Below, piece after piece: positions 32,608 to 44,237 of a DNA stretch of 64,000 bases (within the stretch, counting starts at the first letter, position 1; the number at the start of each line of letters is the position of its first letter). The notes below the pieces were generated by a model. It made no database searches and was not told where the DNA came from. It saw only the letters and a list, made by a program, of their open reading frames with translations. Source of the DNA: Tricholoma matsutake (Eukaryota; Basidiomycota; Agaricomycetes; Agaricales; Tricholomataceae). Position numbers and translations under genes: made by a program. The stretch covers positions 3,968,001 to 4,032,000 of the forward strand of contig AP026539.1 of assembly GCA_026075535.2 (NCBI GenBank). The letters run 5' to 3'.

Positions 32608-35397
32608 ATGAACGTCAAAGGTATTGCCAAACATGACCAAGCATATGCTGCCGGGCACGGCAGAACATGGGATGAGTGGCATAGAATTTTTGGGCACTTG
32701 AACATGGGGTCAGTAAAGATGCTCAAGGAAAAGGAAATGGTTTTGGGAATGGAGGTGGATAGGACGGTAGAGCCAGCAGTGCAGTGCAAGGCATGCATCA
32801 TTGTGAAGCAACATGTCCAACCTTTTCCCAAGGAAAGCCAAACGGAGATCAAGGAGATCAGAGATCTGACAGTAAGTGATCTGTGGGGACCGGCACGCAC
32901 TCAAGCTCCAGGGGGAGATCGGTATTTTATCTCATTCACTGATGGGAAGGCACGACACATGATGACATATTTCATGAAGGAGAAATCCGAGGCGTTTACG
33001 AAATTCAAGCAATACAAAAGCTTTGTCGAAACGCAAACTGATCGGAAACTCAAGAAACTTTGCGTTGATGGAGGGGGAGAATTTCTTAGCAAGGAATTCA
33101 AGAAATTTTTGCTGGACAATGGAATCAGACTAGAAATCACAGCACCCCACTCACCATCCCAAAATGGAATTGCCAAATGATTAAACCGAACTCTGGTAGA
33201 GCATGGGCGGGCAATGTTACATCAGCATGGGCTTCCTCACTCTCTTTGGAAAGAGGCGATTGCTTATGCAACTTATCTCAAAAATAGATCTCTGACACGT
33301 GCAATCAGAGATCACAAGGTACCTGATGAAGTATTTTGGGGAAAGAAGCCGGATATATCACATCTGCAGGAATTTGGCAGGACTTGTTGGGTTCTGCAGC
33401 AGGACGGAAACCGCTCAAAACTGGACCCAAAATTATGCGAATTTATTTTTGTGGGTATTGCTGATGGTACTAAGGGGTACAGGTACTACAATACCAAAAC
33501 TCATCAAATCCTCACCTCTTGAAATGTGGTATTTATGGAAGAAGAGGAAAAGGCTGATGAAGTGGAAGTCACTCACCCTATGCAGCTTGAGGGGGAGCAT
33601 GAAATGGATGGCAAGCAGCCTTCAGGTGGAGAGGGCAACTGGGCACCAGAAAAGGAAACAGCACCGATCACATCAGAAAGTCCATCATGCATACCAGTTC
33701 GGGAAAGATCAGCACGAATTCTGTCACAGCCACTGATCAATTACTGGCTACTAAACAACCCAAACTCGCATGGACCAGCGGAATGGCATCACCATGTGCC
33801 AACAATGGAAGAATCTGGCTACATCACAGTGGATTATGCAATGATTGGGGCAACATTGGAGGATGACCCACTCTCAGTAAAGGAAGCAAAGGACAGATCA
33901 GATTGGCCAAAATGGAAGGAGGCAATGGACACCAAGACAACCCAGTTAACCAAACGTGGTACTTTCAAATTAATTGACTTACCTCCAGATTGCAAAGCCA
34001 TTGTGAGCAAATGGGTGTACCACATCAAACGCGACCACATTGGGATGATCACGAAACACAAGGCAAGACTCGTGGCCAAAGGTTATTCCCAAATTCTGGG
34101 GATAGATTTTGTGGAAACATTTGCACTGGTCATGCGACTGGAAACCTTTCGGCTATTAATGGCACTTGCGACAAATTTAGGACTCATGATCCACGTGGTC
34201 GATGTAGTGGGAGCGTACCTAAATGGAACTTTGGAGGAAGTTATTTTTATGATGCAGCCACCCAAATATGACGATGGTACAGGACGCGTATGTCAATTAC
34301 TAAAACCTCTCTATGGATTGAAACAGGCAGGACGGGCCTGGAATGAGGAACTCAATCAAACCTTCCTAAAAATGAATTTCATATGGCTTTTCTCGGATCA
34401 GTGCATTTATATTAGGCACACCAATCATGATCTTTTAATCACATCAGTCCACATTGATGACATGACCATTCTTGGATCTGATATTGATGCCATCACAGAA
34501 ATGAAAGCCGAATTGGGGAAGTACTTCACAATCATGGATTTGGGAGAGGCAAAGCAAATTGTGGGATTAGAATTGGAAAGGGACTTGGAGAAGACTACTC
34601 TCAAAATTATGCAATCCCAATATATCAAGAGGGTCCTGGAGAAGTTTGGAATGGCAGATTCACACCCTGTCAGCACACCTTTGGACCCTAACATCAAATT
34701 GGTCAAAACACCTGATGACGAACATCACAATATTCCTGAGTACCGCAGCGCAATTGGATCACTTATGTATGCCACTATCGGAATGCGACCAGATATTTCA
34801 TTCGCAGTGCAGACCCTTAGTCAATTTATGAGCAACCCTGGACCTGCTCATTGGTCTGCCATCAAATGTGTTTTCTGGTATCTTAATGGCATGCGGGAAC
34901 TTGGAATTATTTATCGCAAAGGGGGAGAAGTTGAACCCCTAGTTTATTCAGATGCCGATTGGGGATCAAACATCAACGATCGAAAATCTATTTCTGGATA
35001 TGTCTTCCAGATGGCTGGCAGACCGATCTCTTGGCAATCAAAGAAGCAACCGACGATTGCATTATCATCCATGGAAGCCGAGTACATGGCAGAAAGTCTA
35101 GCTGCACGGCAGGTCATATGGTTATGGACCCTTACAGCCGAACTCGGTATCCCGTACTCTGGACCCACCATTCTCAACGTCGACAATCAAGGCATGATAA
35201 ACTATTCCTACAATGCCATCAATCACAGTCGAACCAAACACATCGACATCCAACACCACTTTGTATGTGAGAAACTGATCTCTAACGAGATATGCATTCA
35301 GTACTGCGCGACGGATGACAACTTAGCTGACTTGCTTACCAAAGCATTACCAAAGCCAAAACATGACGACTTTGTTAACCGCTTAGGAATGGCGTAG
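32608..35397 (+). pseudogene. copia-2 integrase and reverse transcriptase-RNase H
   Basis: One frame with TGA at 33178-33180 and 33520-33522. Motifs in order: WHRIFGHLNMGSVKML, CKACIIVKQH, SDLWGPA (first Asp), CVDGGGEF (second Asp), then SPSQNGIAK followed by TGA and LNRTL. The third catalytic residue, Glu in family members, is Lys here, next to an Arg codon that became TGA. RT shows RLVAKGYSQILGIDF, VVDVVGAYLNG and HIDD in place of the common YVDD. RNase H shows YSDADWG, SSMEAEYMAES and VDNQGM. It ends ADLLTKALPKPKH. The integrase cannot be active and the RT is doubtful. Confidence 0.85.
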
Positions 35398-35411
35398 GTG
35401 TTGAGGGGGAG

Positions 35412-35605
35412 TGTTGAAATCAGGAGTACATATTGGGCAACACCAACACTGACACCGAACGTGGTGGTAATGCATAGCCACAATTATTTATAATACCGAT
35501 CCACAGTTACCAACTTAGTTTACTGGGCTATATAAATATTCTATGTACATAGTTGTCTACCGTAATGAAGTTTGTTTATTCTTTCAAGTCCTCTATTATT
35601 CAACA
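35412..35605 (+). repeat. copia-2 3' LTR
   Basis: A 194-bp LTR from TGTTGAAATC to TTCAACA. It is followed at once by TGGTTTCATGATGG, which resembles a primer binding site, an unexpected sequence outside a 3' LTR. Confidence 0.75.
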
Positions 35606-35635
35606 TGGTTTCATGATGGATTGTTGACAGGTGCA

Positions 35636-35960
35636 TAGGGAAATGCACGGGTTTTACCTGTGGGTTTCCCACACTTTTATTTCCTAATTTATTCAATGAG
35701 TTTTGTATAAAAAGTCATGAAAAAATAATTTTCTGGAAGTGTTTTGTTGGCTCTTTGTGATCAAGCACATAAAGCAATATTTGGGTGACATTTCTCTTGT
35801 GTCAATGCTGCAAATACATTATTCTGTCTGCAGTATCCCAAGTACCCAATGAATAGCTACCAGAAAATCATTTTTTCATGATTTTTCATGCAAAACTCAT
35901 TGAATAAATTAGGATATAAAAGTGTGGGAAACTGGTGGGTAAAACCCATGCATTTCCATA
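35636..35960. mobile_element. hAT-like MITE, 325 bp
   Basis: Long inverted repeats of more than 100 bp start TAGGGAAATGCACGGGTTTT and end ...CATGCATTTCCATA. The 8-bp duplication CAGGTGCA at 35628-35635 and 35961-35968 is exact. The arms pair through TTCCCACACTTTTAT and AATTTATTCAATGAGTTTTG, so the RNA or single strand would form a long hairpin. Non-coding. It needs a hAT transposase from elsewhere. Confidence 0.9.
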
Positions 35961-35968
35961 CAGGTGCA

Positions 35969-36635
35969 TCATTAGCTTATGAGCCTCAAGATGTTGCTTC
36001 AGTCTGTAAAGATGGTGCAGTCATGGCCTTCTATGTGCTGTCTTCTGCATAATGCTCAGCTCAAACATCACTATGCCAATCATGATCCCTGGGCCAAAAC
36101 TCTTGCAAAGATTCAGATTCAGATTTATTTTTATATTTTTATCACTCCTTCCCTGAAAGAACTCAGACATGCCATGTGAAGCAGCAGCCCTCACAGCACA
36201 AGTCCAAGTTGATTGAGATCTCAGTAGTTGTCTTCCCCAATGTGAATACCTAGTAAATGACACATCTGTTGAGATTCCTTGAGTAATGTTGATGCATCAG
36301 GAAATGGTTCTTCTTGCAAGGCATGAAATTGGTGGTTGTGGTTGCAGATCAACATGTGCATGACAATTGATGCATTGAACACACAAATGTCATGCTGTAT
36401 GTTGCCTTACAATTGAATTACAAACATAATGCTCTTCTATAATACCAAGGCTGTATATCTGACAGAACTGCTTGAAGCTTTTATATTCAAACCTAAAGTT
36501 GTCAGTGTTGCCAGGTCATGATTGAATAATAGCAACAACCTCCACACCGCACCACAAAAATGGCTATATTTGATGCACAGACCTCTGTAACAATGACCTG
36601 AACATCTTGCACTAAAAATTAAGTTCATCTGACAC
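35969..36635. other. No gene recognised
   Basis: Short frames on both strands show no family motif. The sequence lies between the MITE and the gypsy-2 5' LTR and ends in GACAC, the likely left target duplication. Confidence 0.4.
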
Positions 36636-37320
36636 TGTCAAGAACTGTTCCTCGCCCGATCGGAACCCGCATTCCATCCGACTCTTTCCTGCATGTCTAA
36701 CCCAACATTTGTCTACTCCTTCTGATTTTGTTCCCGGCCACTTTGCACTGCCCACACTGCTGTGCACCAGGCCACCTTGTACAGCATCCATGGCTGCCTT
36801 CCCAAGGCTGCCATCTCTATTGCAAATTCAACTATGGATTCCTGTGCAGCTCCTGCTAGATAATTTATCTATGCAGTCGAGACACTGCCGCAATCTTCAT
36901 TCCTGTTCCACATTATTCTGGACTACAGTATTTAAGCTTAGTTAGTTTTGCCTTGTATTCCTCAGTTCGTATATTGACATAGACTCAACTTTAACTTGTC
37001 AATCTAAATCTCATTCTACTCCTACCTTTGTCCTCTAAGAGTCTGACTCAACCTCTAGTCTCCCTCTGAAGTTCTAGTCTCATCTGAACTTAACCTAAGC
37101 CCCTCCGTACTCCTCCCTGCATTTACCTGCACTTTCCCACTCCTACCCCTAAACTTTCGACTTGAAATTAGGACACCAGACGAGGTGAAGAGCGCAGCTT
37201 CTTACAAGCTGAAGCCAAGTCCTTTCTGTTTCCCCTCCTGCAGAATCTGCATCGACCTGACAACTCCCGCTATTATCACCCACAGTGTCCAATCGAATTC
37301 TGATGAGTCAGTTCTTAACA
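36636..37320 (+). repeat. gypsy-2 5' LTR
   Basis: A 685-bp LTR matching 44238-44932 with small indels. A TATA-like TATTTAAGCTT lies near 36929. Confidence 0.9.
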
Positions 37321-37360
37321 GTATATACAAACTCACACTTCACTTGTCTCCTCTCCTCCT

Positions 37361-39370
37361 ATGACCCCAACCGAAACTCACCAGCGCACAACCAGAAACT
37401 CTCAGCACACCGGCACTATCCCAGGGATCTCTGCAATCCAGCGATCCACCCTTTCCGACCCTCATCCCACCACTACTTTTGGAGTGTCTTCCAGACCCTC
37501 AAACATATTCTGTCAAATCAGCTCAGGAGCCCCTTCAATCAGTGCCAATCTCATGTCCACCCATGCCTCACACCCTTCTGCCAACCCAGAAGGTTTTCGA
37601 TCAAGAACTCCCCTTGAGTACATAGGGGGCATCAACCAGCCTGAACCCTATGAGTTGGAAGATCATGGTCTAGCGGATGGACCTCCCAGCGGACCCGACG
37701 ACCCTAGTGGTCCTGACAGCCCTGGGAGCAACCCCAATCCCAATGATCCTGACAATCAACCTCCCGCAGGGGGAAACCCTGATCCAGGGGATAGGTTCAT
37801 AGATGTTCTTTACAACCTCTTGGAGAGTATCCACACCCTCTGACAAAACAATGCACCCAAGACTGAGAAAATCAAAGTTCGCGACCCTGACACCTTCGAT
37901 GGCTCCAACCCAAAGAAACTTAGAGACTTCCTAGTCTCATGTAATCTTCATTTCCATGATTGTCTGCACGTATTTTCTTCTGATCAGAAAAAGATCATAT
38001 TTATCCTTTCTTATCTCAAGGGATCAGCTCTCAGTTGGTTTGAACCCGGTCTTAATGACCTGACTGATTCCACACACTGGATGTGGGATTATGAAGCTTT
38101 TCTCACTGAGCTAGAGAGCAACTTCGGCCCACATGATGATAGGTCCACCTTGTCATTCAAGCTTGGAAAACACATCTACAATTGTTGTTGACACTCTATG
38201 AACCCATACAAACCCCTCCAAAGCTCTACAAACCCCTCCGAAGCTCTATGATGCTCTACAAAGCTCTACAAAGTCACAAAAATGCTTCGAAATTCTTTGT
38301 ATGCCTTCGGCCACCATAGTACAACTCCCCCGACCTTTGGACAGCTCAGGATATACACTTGGAGCATTGTCAATGGGTTCCGAACCAGTATCAAGCAATA
38401 TCGCAGTGATATTGGCCTTCGAACAAGTCTGATATTTCCTCAACTGACTTCGAAAATCATCGAACATCACAAATTGACATCGGACACTATATCGCTATCT
38501 GAATACTCATTGCACACATGCCAGATGTATCCCCTACCATCGTCGAACAATATTGCACCAATATTGGGCCATGAATGAAGTCCAAAGAAACTTCGAAAAT
38601 CTTCGAAAAACATTGAACCTGAAAAAACATTGTTGGACACAGTATTTCCTGTTCGGATGCATGCTGGACACTTGGGACACTATATCGTGTATATCGAACA
38701 CATTTCGACTGCATGTGCATGCATACAATCCACTCAAAGCAGTTTCCGATCTTTTATTCAATTTACGACCTGGTCAGGGATGTGGAAAAAGCCCTTTCCA
38801 ACTTCGCGATGAAAAAAGGTGGTCGCATCACAAAGTATAACATTGACTTCTGGGAGTTAGCTTCTAGGGTCAACTGGAATGAGGCAGCCCTCCATGACCG
38901 CTATTTCTGCGGTCTTCCACTCCGACTTCACATAGAAGTCCTTCAGGGTGGTAAACCCAACACCCTTGCAGAACTGCACTTGAAAGTGCAGGACTGCGAC
39001 AATATCTACTGGATGCAGGAGGATGAAACTTGATTCAAAACTAAGAATTCTGGAAACTCTTCTACCCCTGTCAAGAAGGACAACCCCAAAAGTTCCTCCC
39101 AGTCTACCAATCAATCCTCTTCGAACTCCGCTCGGGGTAACTCCTCCAACCAGCAGTCTTCCACGACAAAGAACACTTCCAAGTCATCCATCTCCGATAA
39201 ATTGGGGAAGAATGGCAAACTTACTGCGGAAGAACAAGAACATCACATGAGGGAAAGACTTTGTCTCTACTGCAGTGAAGAAGGGCATGTAGCAGGAAAC
39301 TGCCCGAAATCTAAAGCCGCAAAAGCCCGCGCATCTGCTGTGATTCCCGAATCCACAGACTTGGAAAAAT
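37361..39370 (+). pseudogene. gypsy-2 Gag, interrupted
   Basis: From ATG 37361 a Pro/Asp-rich N-terminus leads to a TGA at 37841-37843 (an Arg context), then the capsid core RDPDTFDGSNPKKLRDFLVS and YLKGSALSWFEPGL to LESNFGPHD near 38140. About 620 bp of unrelated sequence follows. The core resumes near 38768 in another frame as VRDVEKALSNFAMKKGGRIT. Another TGA follows WMQEDET (39031-39033). A zinc knuckle, CLYCSEEGHVAGNC (CX2CX4HX4C), lies near 39270. The break at FGPHD/VRDVEKAL is where family members are continuous. Confidence 0.8.
38140..38767. repeat. Insertion of about 0.6 kb inside gypsy-2 gag
   Basis: A segment splitting the Gag core has no homology to gag. It holds CTCTACAAAGCTCTACAAA and ACCCCTCCRAAGCTCTA repeats at 38200-38275 and two TTCGAAAATCNTCGAA-type words near 38450 and 38590. 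I could not find inverted repeats or a target duplication, so its nature is open. Confidence 0.5.
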
Positions 39371-39521
39371 AGTCTGCAACCCTCAGGAAACAGCCATTGG
39401 GGCTGGGGGTTGCATTGGCCTTACCCACTTGGCTGCCTATGTTTGTCTCAATGTGTCCACTCTTTCTGACCCTGACTCCCTAACCATTCTTTTAACCTTT
39501 CCTGACTCTTCCACCCCTTTC

Positions 39522-41745
39522 TGAACCCTTATTGACTCTGGCTCCTCCCATTGCTTCCTTGACTCCTCTTTCGTGTTGAATAACCAACTCAGCATGGAAG
39601 CCATTAACCCAATTGGATTACGACTCTTTGATGATTCTTGCAACTCCACCATAACTCAGGTCATTAAACTTCCGATCACCTTTCCTGCTGGTGAAGTGTT
39701 CAATTTGTCATTCTATGTAACCTCGCTCGACTCTTCCTGTTCTGCCATACTTGGTCATAACTGGCTGAAGCAATACAATCTGTTGATTGACTGGTCTTCA
39801 AGCCAACTCACTTTCCGCTCTGCAGATCATAGAGGTTCAGCACCCCAGACATCACCTTTGTCCCCAAACATTCCAGTAGAAATCCTCGACTCCTCTGCAC
39901 TTTCCGAACCCACCATTCCTCCCAAGTTTACACCTCCCAACATCTCTTTCATCAATGCTGCTGCTTATGTGTGTGCTAGCAAACTTCCTGCAGCAGTAGC
40001 TTTTCAGATGACCTTCACTCCAAAAGGGTTATCCACCTGCTCTGCCCAATCCACTAACCCATCTGACCTTTCCAATATTCCGCCCGAGTATCACAAATTC
40101 GCTGATGTCTTTAATAAGACTAAAGCAGACACCCTTCCTCCGCACCAGCCTTACGACCTCAAGATAGAGACAGAAGACAACACTCCTCCACCTCTGGGCC
40201 ACATGTATTCTCTCTCTCCCTCTGAATTAGAAGCCTTACAAGTTTTCATTGACAAAAATGTCCGCTCAGGTTTCATCTGCCCATCCAAGTCTCCACATGG
40301 TGCTCCGATTCTCTTTGTCAAGAAGAAGGATGGTAGTCTCTGACTTTGTGTCGACTACCAAGGACTCAATAATCTTACAAAGAAAGACTGCTATCCCCTT
40401 CCTCTCATTTCTGACCTCCTCGACTCTCCCTGAAAAGCCCGCTTGTTCACTAAGATGGACTTGCGGCATGCTTACCACCTAGTCTGCATTGCAGATGGTG
40501 ACGAATGGAAAACTACTTTCTGCACCCACTATGGATCCTTTGAGTGGTTGGTGGTTCCCTTTGGACTCACTAATGCACCCGCAGCCTTCCAGTGGTTTAT
40601 TAATGACATCTTCAGCGACATGCTGGATGTTTGTGTCATTGTATACCTCAATGACATCCTGATCTATTCAAATGACAAGTCCCAGCACAGGGCTCACATC
40701 AAAGAAGTCCTCCGCTGTCTCCAGAAAAATGGACTTTACGCCTCTCCACAGAAATGTGAGTTCCACAAAGACACCATTGAATATCTAGGTTTCATCCTTT
40801 CACTGGATGGGCTGCAGATGTCTGAGGATAAAGTCAAAACCATGCTCAACTGGCCCGAGCCTAGGAAAGTTAAGGACATCCAATCCTTCTTAGGCTTTTG
40901 CAATTTTTACTGCCATTTCATTAATGGCTATTCAGACATTGTCATCCCACTTACCTGCTTGATGTGGAAATTCACACCTTGGGACTTCAACAAGAAGTGC
41001 TGTGATGCATTTGAAAAGCTCAAACAAGAATTCACTCATGCCATCTTAACTCAATGGGTACCCGACTCACAAATGGTACTCAAAACTGATGCTTCCGACT
41101 ATGCCCTAGCGGCAATCCTTTCAGTTTACACTACGGATGGAGAAATCCATCTGGTCACTTTTCACTCCTGCTCCTTTAATCCCACTGAACTAAATTATGA
41201 CACTCATGACAAGGAACTCTTGGCCATCTTTGAAGCCTTCAAACACTGGCAGCAGTACTTTGAAGGTTCCACAAACCTGGTTGATGTGGTCACTGACCAC
41301 AAAAATCTGGAGTACTTCAGCACTACTAAGTTGCTCACCTGCCGCCAGGCCCATTGGTCTGAATACCTTTCCCAGTTCAATCTCGTCATCTGCTTCCACC
41401 CCAGAAAATTAGGGGCCAAGCCAGACGTGCTCACTAGACGATGGGATGTCTACTGCAAAGGGGGAAATAGCAACTTCACCTCCATAAACCCAACCAACTT
41501 CCGACCTGTATTCACACAAGAACAGCTCACCTCTTCCCTTCAAGCCACCTATTTTGCCACACCGGTCCTTCAACAAGCAGTAATCATGGATGTGGAGAAA
41601 CTTCACAACGACATCTGCACCTCCCTACCCCTTGACCCCTTATCATCCACACATCTTCCGACACCTGTCGACCCCAACTGGACCATAGATGAGGCAGGTC
41701 TTCTCTGCCACTTGGACCAGATTTATGTTCCGGATGCTGCCTCAA
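39522..41745 (+). pseudogene. gypsy-2 protease and RT-RNase H
   Basis: One frame with TGA at 39522, 40341 and 40431, each at an expected Arg. The protease is TLIDSGSSHCFLD with AILGHNWL. RT shows SPHGAPILFVKKKDGSL, KMDLRHAYHLVCI (first catalytic Asp present) and VIVYLNDILIYS. The catalytic box is YLND rather than YLDD, so a catalytic Asp is Asn. RNase H shows KTDASDYALAAIL, HDKELLAIF and VTDHKNLEYFS. After about 41740 the frame slips by one base relative to integrase. Confidence 0.85.
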
Positions 41746-43045
41746 GGTCCTCCAATACAAACATGATCATATTCTCTCTGGCCACTTCAGACAAAACAAA
41801 ACCCAGCAGCTTGTCCGCTGGGAATATGTCTGGCCAAACCTCCGCACCTTTGTCCAGGAATTCTGCAAATCCTGTACGACTTGCAAGCGATCCAAATCGC
41901 CTCACCACAAGCCCTATGGGTTCCTAAAGCAACTTCCAGTTCCAGAACGACCTTGGAACTCCATCTCCATGGACTTCATTGAACAACTACCTGATTCCGA
42001 TGGTCACACTGCTATCCTGGTCATCATTGACTGCCTCACCAAGCAAGGCATCTTCATCCCAACTGTCAATGAAATCACAGCCCAAGAACTAGCCAACCTG
42101 TTCATCCTCCATGTCTTCTCCAAGCATGGCATTCCATCGCACGTCACTTGCAACCAGGGATCCAAGTTTGTCTCTCATTTCTTCCACTCTCTTGGAAAAG
42201 TGCTCAACATGCAGATCCACTTCACTTCCAGTTATCACCTGCAAGGTGATGGTCAGACAGAACAACTTAATCAGACCTTGGAGCAGTACCTCCAGATCTT
42301 CTGCAATTATCAGCAGGACAACTGGTCTCACCTCTTACCCTTGGGCAAATTTGCCTACAACAATGCTCCCTCTGCCTCTACAGGCATATCTCCTTTCTTT
42401 GCCAACAAAGGCTATCACCCAAACATTTCCGTCTTCCCCGAATGCAACTTAGCCTCACAGTGCGCCCGCAAGTTCATTGTCGATTTAGACGACCTTCACC
42501 AGGAACTTTGGAAACAACTTGCAGCTGCTCAAGAACGTTATCAAGGTCCTGCAGACAAACATCGGGCACCCACACCCGACTTCAACATTGGTGATTTCAC
42601 TTATGTCACTGCAGAAAATATTCGCACCACCCGTCCCTCCAAGAAACTCTCCAAAAAGAACCACGGTCCTTTTGAAATCATTGCCTGCCTGGGCACTCAC
42701 TCAGTCACCCTGTGGCTCCCGGACCACATGCAGGCCATCCACCCTGTCTTCCATGTCTCTCAACTAGAGAAACACTCCCCAAACACCATTCCGAATTGGA
42801 CACAACCTCCACCTCCTCCCATCACTATTGATGATGAGCTCGAGTATGAGATCGCCGAAGTCCTTGACTCCAAGGTCAATAATCGATGTCGATGCAAGAT
42901 TCTCTACCTCGTCCAATGGGAAGGCTACCAGGGAACCGATGAGGAAACCTCCTGGCTACCCACTACGGAACTCAATTATGCCCAAGAACTCTTTGCAGAT
43001 TTTCACAACTGCTACCTGCAAAAACCCGGTCCATTACCCACTTAA
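41740..43045 (+). pseudogene. gypsy-2 integrase with chromodomain
   Basis: The HHCC site is HDHILSGHFRQNKT...CKSCTTCKRSK in a frame one base off from RT. Core motifs are SMDFIEQLPDSDGH, then VTCNQGSKFVS where family members have SDRG (Asp to Asn and Arg to Gln), and DGQTEQLNQTLEQYL (Glu kept, Arg to Gln). The chromodomain is YEIAEVLDSKVNN with VQWEGYQGTDEETSW. It ends in a normal stop at 43045. The loss of the second catalytic Asp makes it inactive, and the replaced residues fit CpG transitions. Confidence 0.88.
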
Positions 43046-43328
43046 AAGTCTATTCACATTACTTATTCACTCGGTTTGTACTCAGAAACAAATTTCATTG
43101 AAAAGATTTTTTGACCCAACCAGATCCCTATGCTACCTCTGCTCTCCCCTCTCTGGTTTTGGCACCCTCTTCTCCAACTTCACCTTCTTCCCTATCCTCA
43201 CCCTCTTCTTCATCCTCACTCTCCTCCACGTTATCTGCTCACCTTTTCTCGAGATACCTCTGGAAACCCACCCAGTCATCCCCAGACTGGTGGATCCTGC
43301 GCCTTTCCCACCAGGATTCTTGTATCGC

Positions 43329-44101
43329 TCACTCCACCTCTTCATCACCCTTGTCGCTCTCCTCCTCAGTGCTTTCTTCCTCCACCCACTCTGGGTCCAA
43401 AGCATCCCAGATCTCCCCCATCGACTCCCGCACTGCAGTAGCCACCTCAGCAAAATCCTTCCTTATCAGCTTCATCAGCTGCTGCATTACTTCCAGGTTT
43501 TCCACACTAATCCCCATCGTTCCTGCCAGTTTTGCTGCAGGGGCCTCCTGCCCCTCCCACACTACCTCCTCACACTTATGTTTGATGTGCATGCAGTTGT
43601 CGCACACGCGTCCCCTTGCACCCATCTTGAAACAAGCGATCTTCTGATATTTGCATCTATGCCACTTATCAGTAAGAGAAGACTGAGAAAGGAAACAAGT
43701 ATGCACCTTTTGCAAGGCAACACAGCCTGCACCCACACTGGACTCTCCGACTCCTCCGACCCCACTCGCGCCTTTGACTTGGCGACCTTCTTTTTCTTAG
43801 GGGACTTGCTTCCCTCGGCCTCATCCTCCAAACCTGTGGCTGCAGCCGCCCGCTTCTTCTCTGCTCGTTTTGCGGCCGATGCCTCCTTTTTCTGTGCCTC
43901 TGCCTGGTGCACCTCCTCAGCCTTTGCAGCCTCCTCTGCTGCCTTTTGTGCCTCCTGTGCCCAGCATTCCTCCTCCATCGCCGCTTCCTCCAGCTTCTTC
44001 ATCTCCTGTTCCATCTGCTCCTTCATTGCTTGCTCTCTCTGTTTGTGTTGGGCCCTCATCACAGCCAATTTGATCTGCACAGATACTACTGGAGGGGACA
44101 T
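43329..44101 (-). CDS. Antisense accessory ORF of gypsy-2: coiled coil plus Cys cluster
   Basis: On the strand opposite to gag-pol, ATG at 44101 opens MSPPVVSVQIKLAVMRAQ and a long Glu/Lys/Ala coiled coil (EQMEQEMKKLEEAAMEEE), then a Lys-rich nuclear-localisation-like SPKKKKVAKSK and LPCKR. A GT-AG candidate intron of 42 bp (about 43671-43712) separates it from a second frame with WHRCKYQKIACF, RVCDNCMHIKHKCEE and an acidic C-terminus ending at 43329. The Cys spacing recalls fungal Zn2Cys6 or similar zinc clusters. A one-base frame difference across the intron means the junction is uncertain. It may be a regulator carried by the element, a captured host gene, or decayed. Function unknown. Confidence 0.55.
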
Positions 44102-44237
44102 AATTGATAGTTGATGGGGGAAGGAAAGAACATGAAAATTTTTTCAACCAATTACCGCATTCAGAAATTCAACCTACCTCCTCATTCAGACTCAAACCCT
44201 CACGTGCCTCGTAGGCTCAGCACTAAGGGGGAAATAC

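Larger units (their letters stand above)
32606..35605 (+). mobile_element. Truncated Ty1/copia element (copia-2)
   Basis: It starts inside the GAG-pre-integrase domain directly at the gypsy-1 3' LTR and keeps integrase, RT-RNase H, polypurine tract (TTGAGGGGGAG, 35401-35411) and a 194-bp 3' LTR. Its gag, protease and 5' LTR are absent and are not found left of 27257, so gypsy-related recombination or deletion removed them. Confidence 0.85.

Noticed and set aside
42828..44114. Plus-strand frame of 428 residues overlapping the integrase end and the antisense ORF
   Set aside because: Its first part is the integrase in the wrong frame and the rest is Leu/Ser/Pro-rich shadow of the antisense coiled coil.
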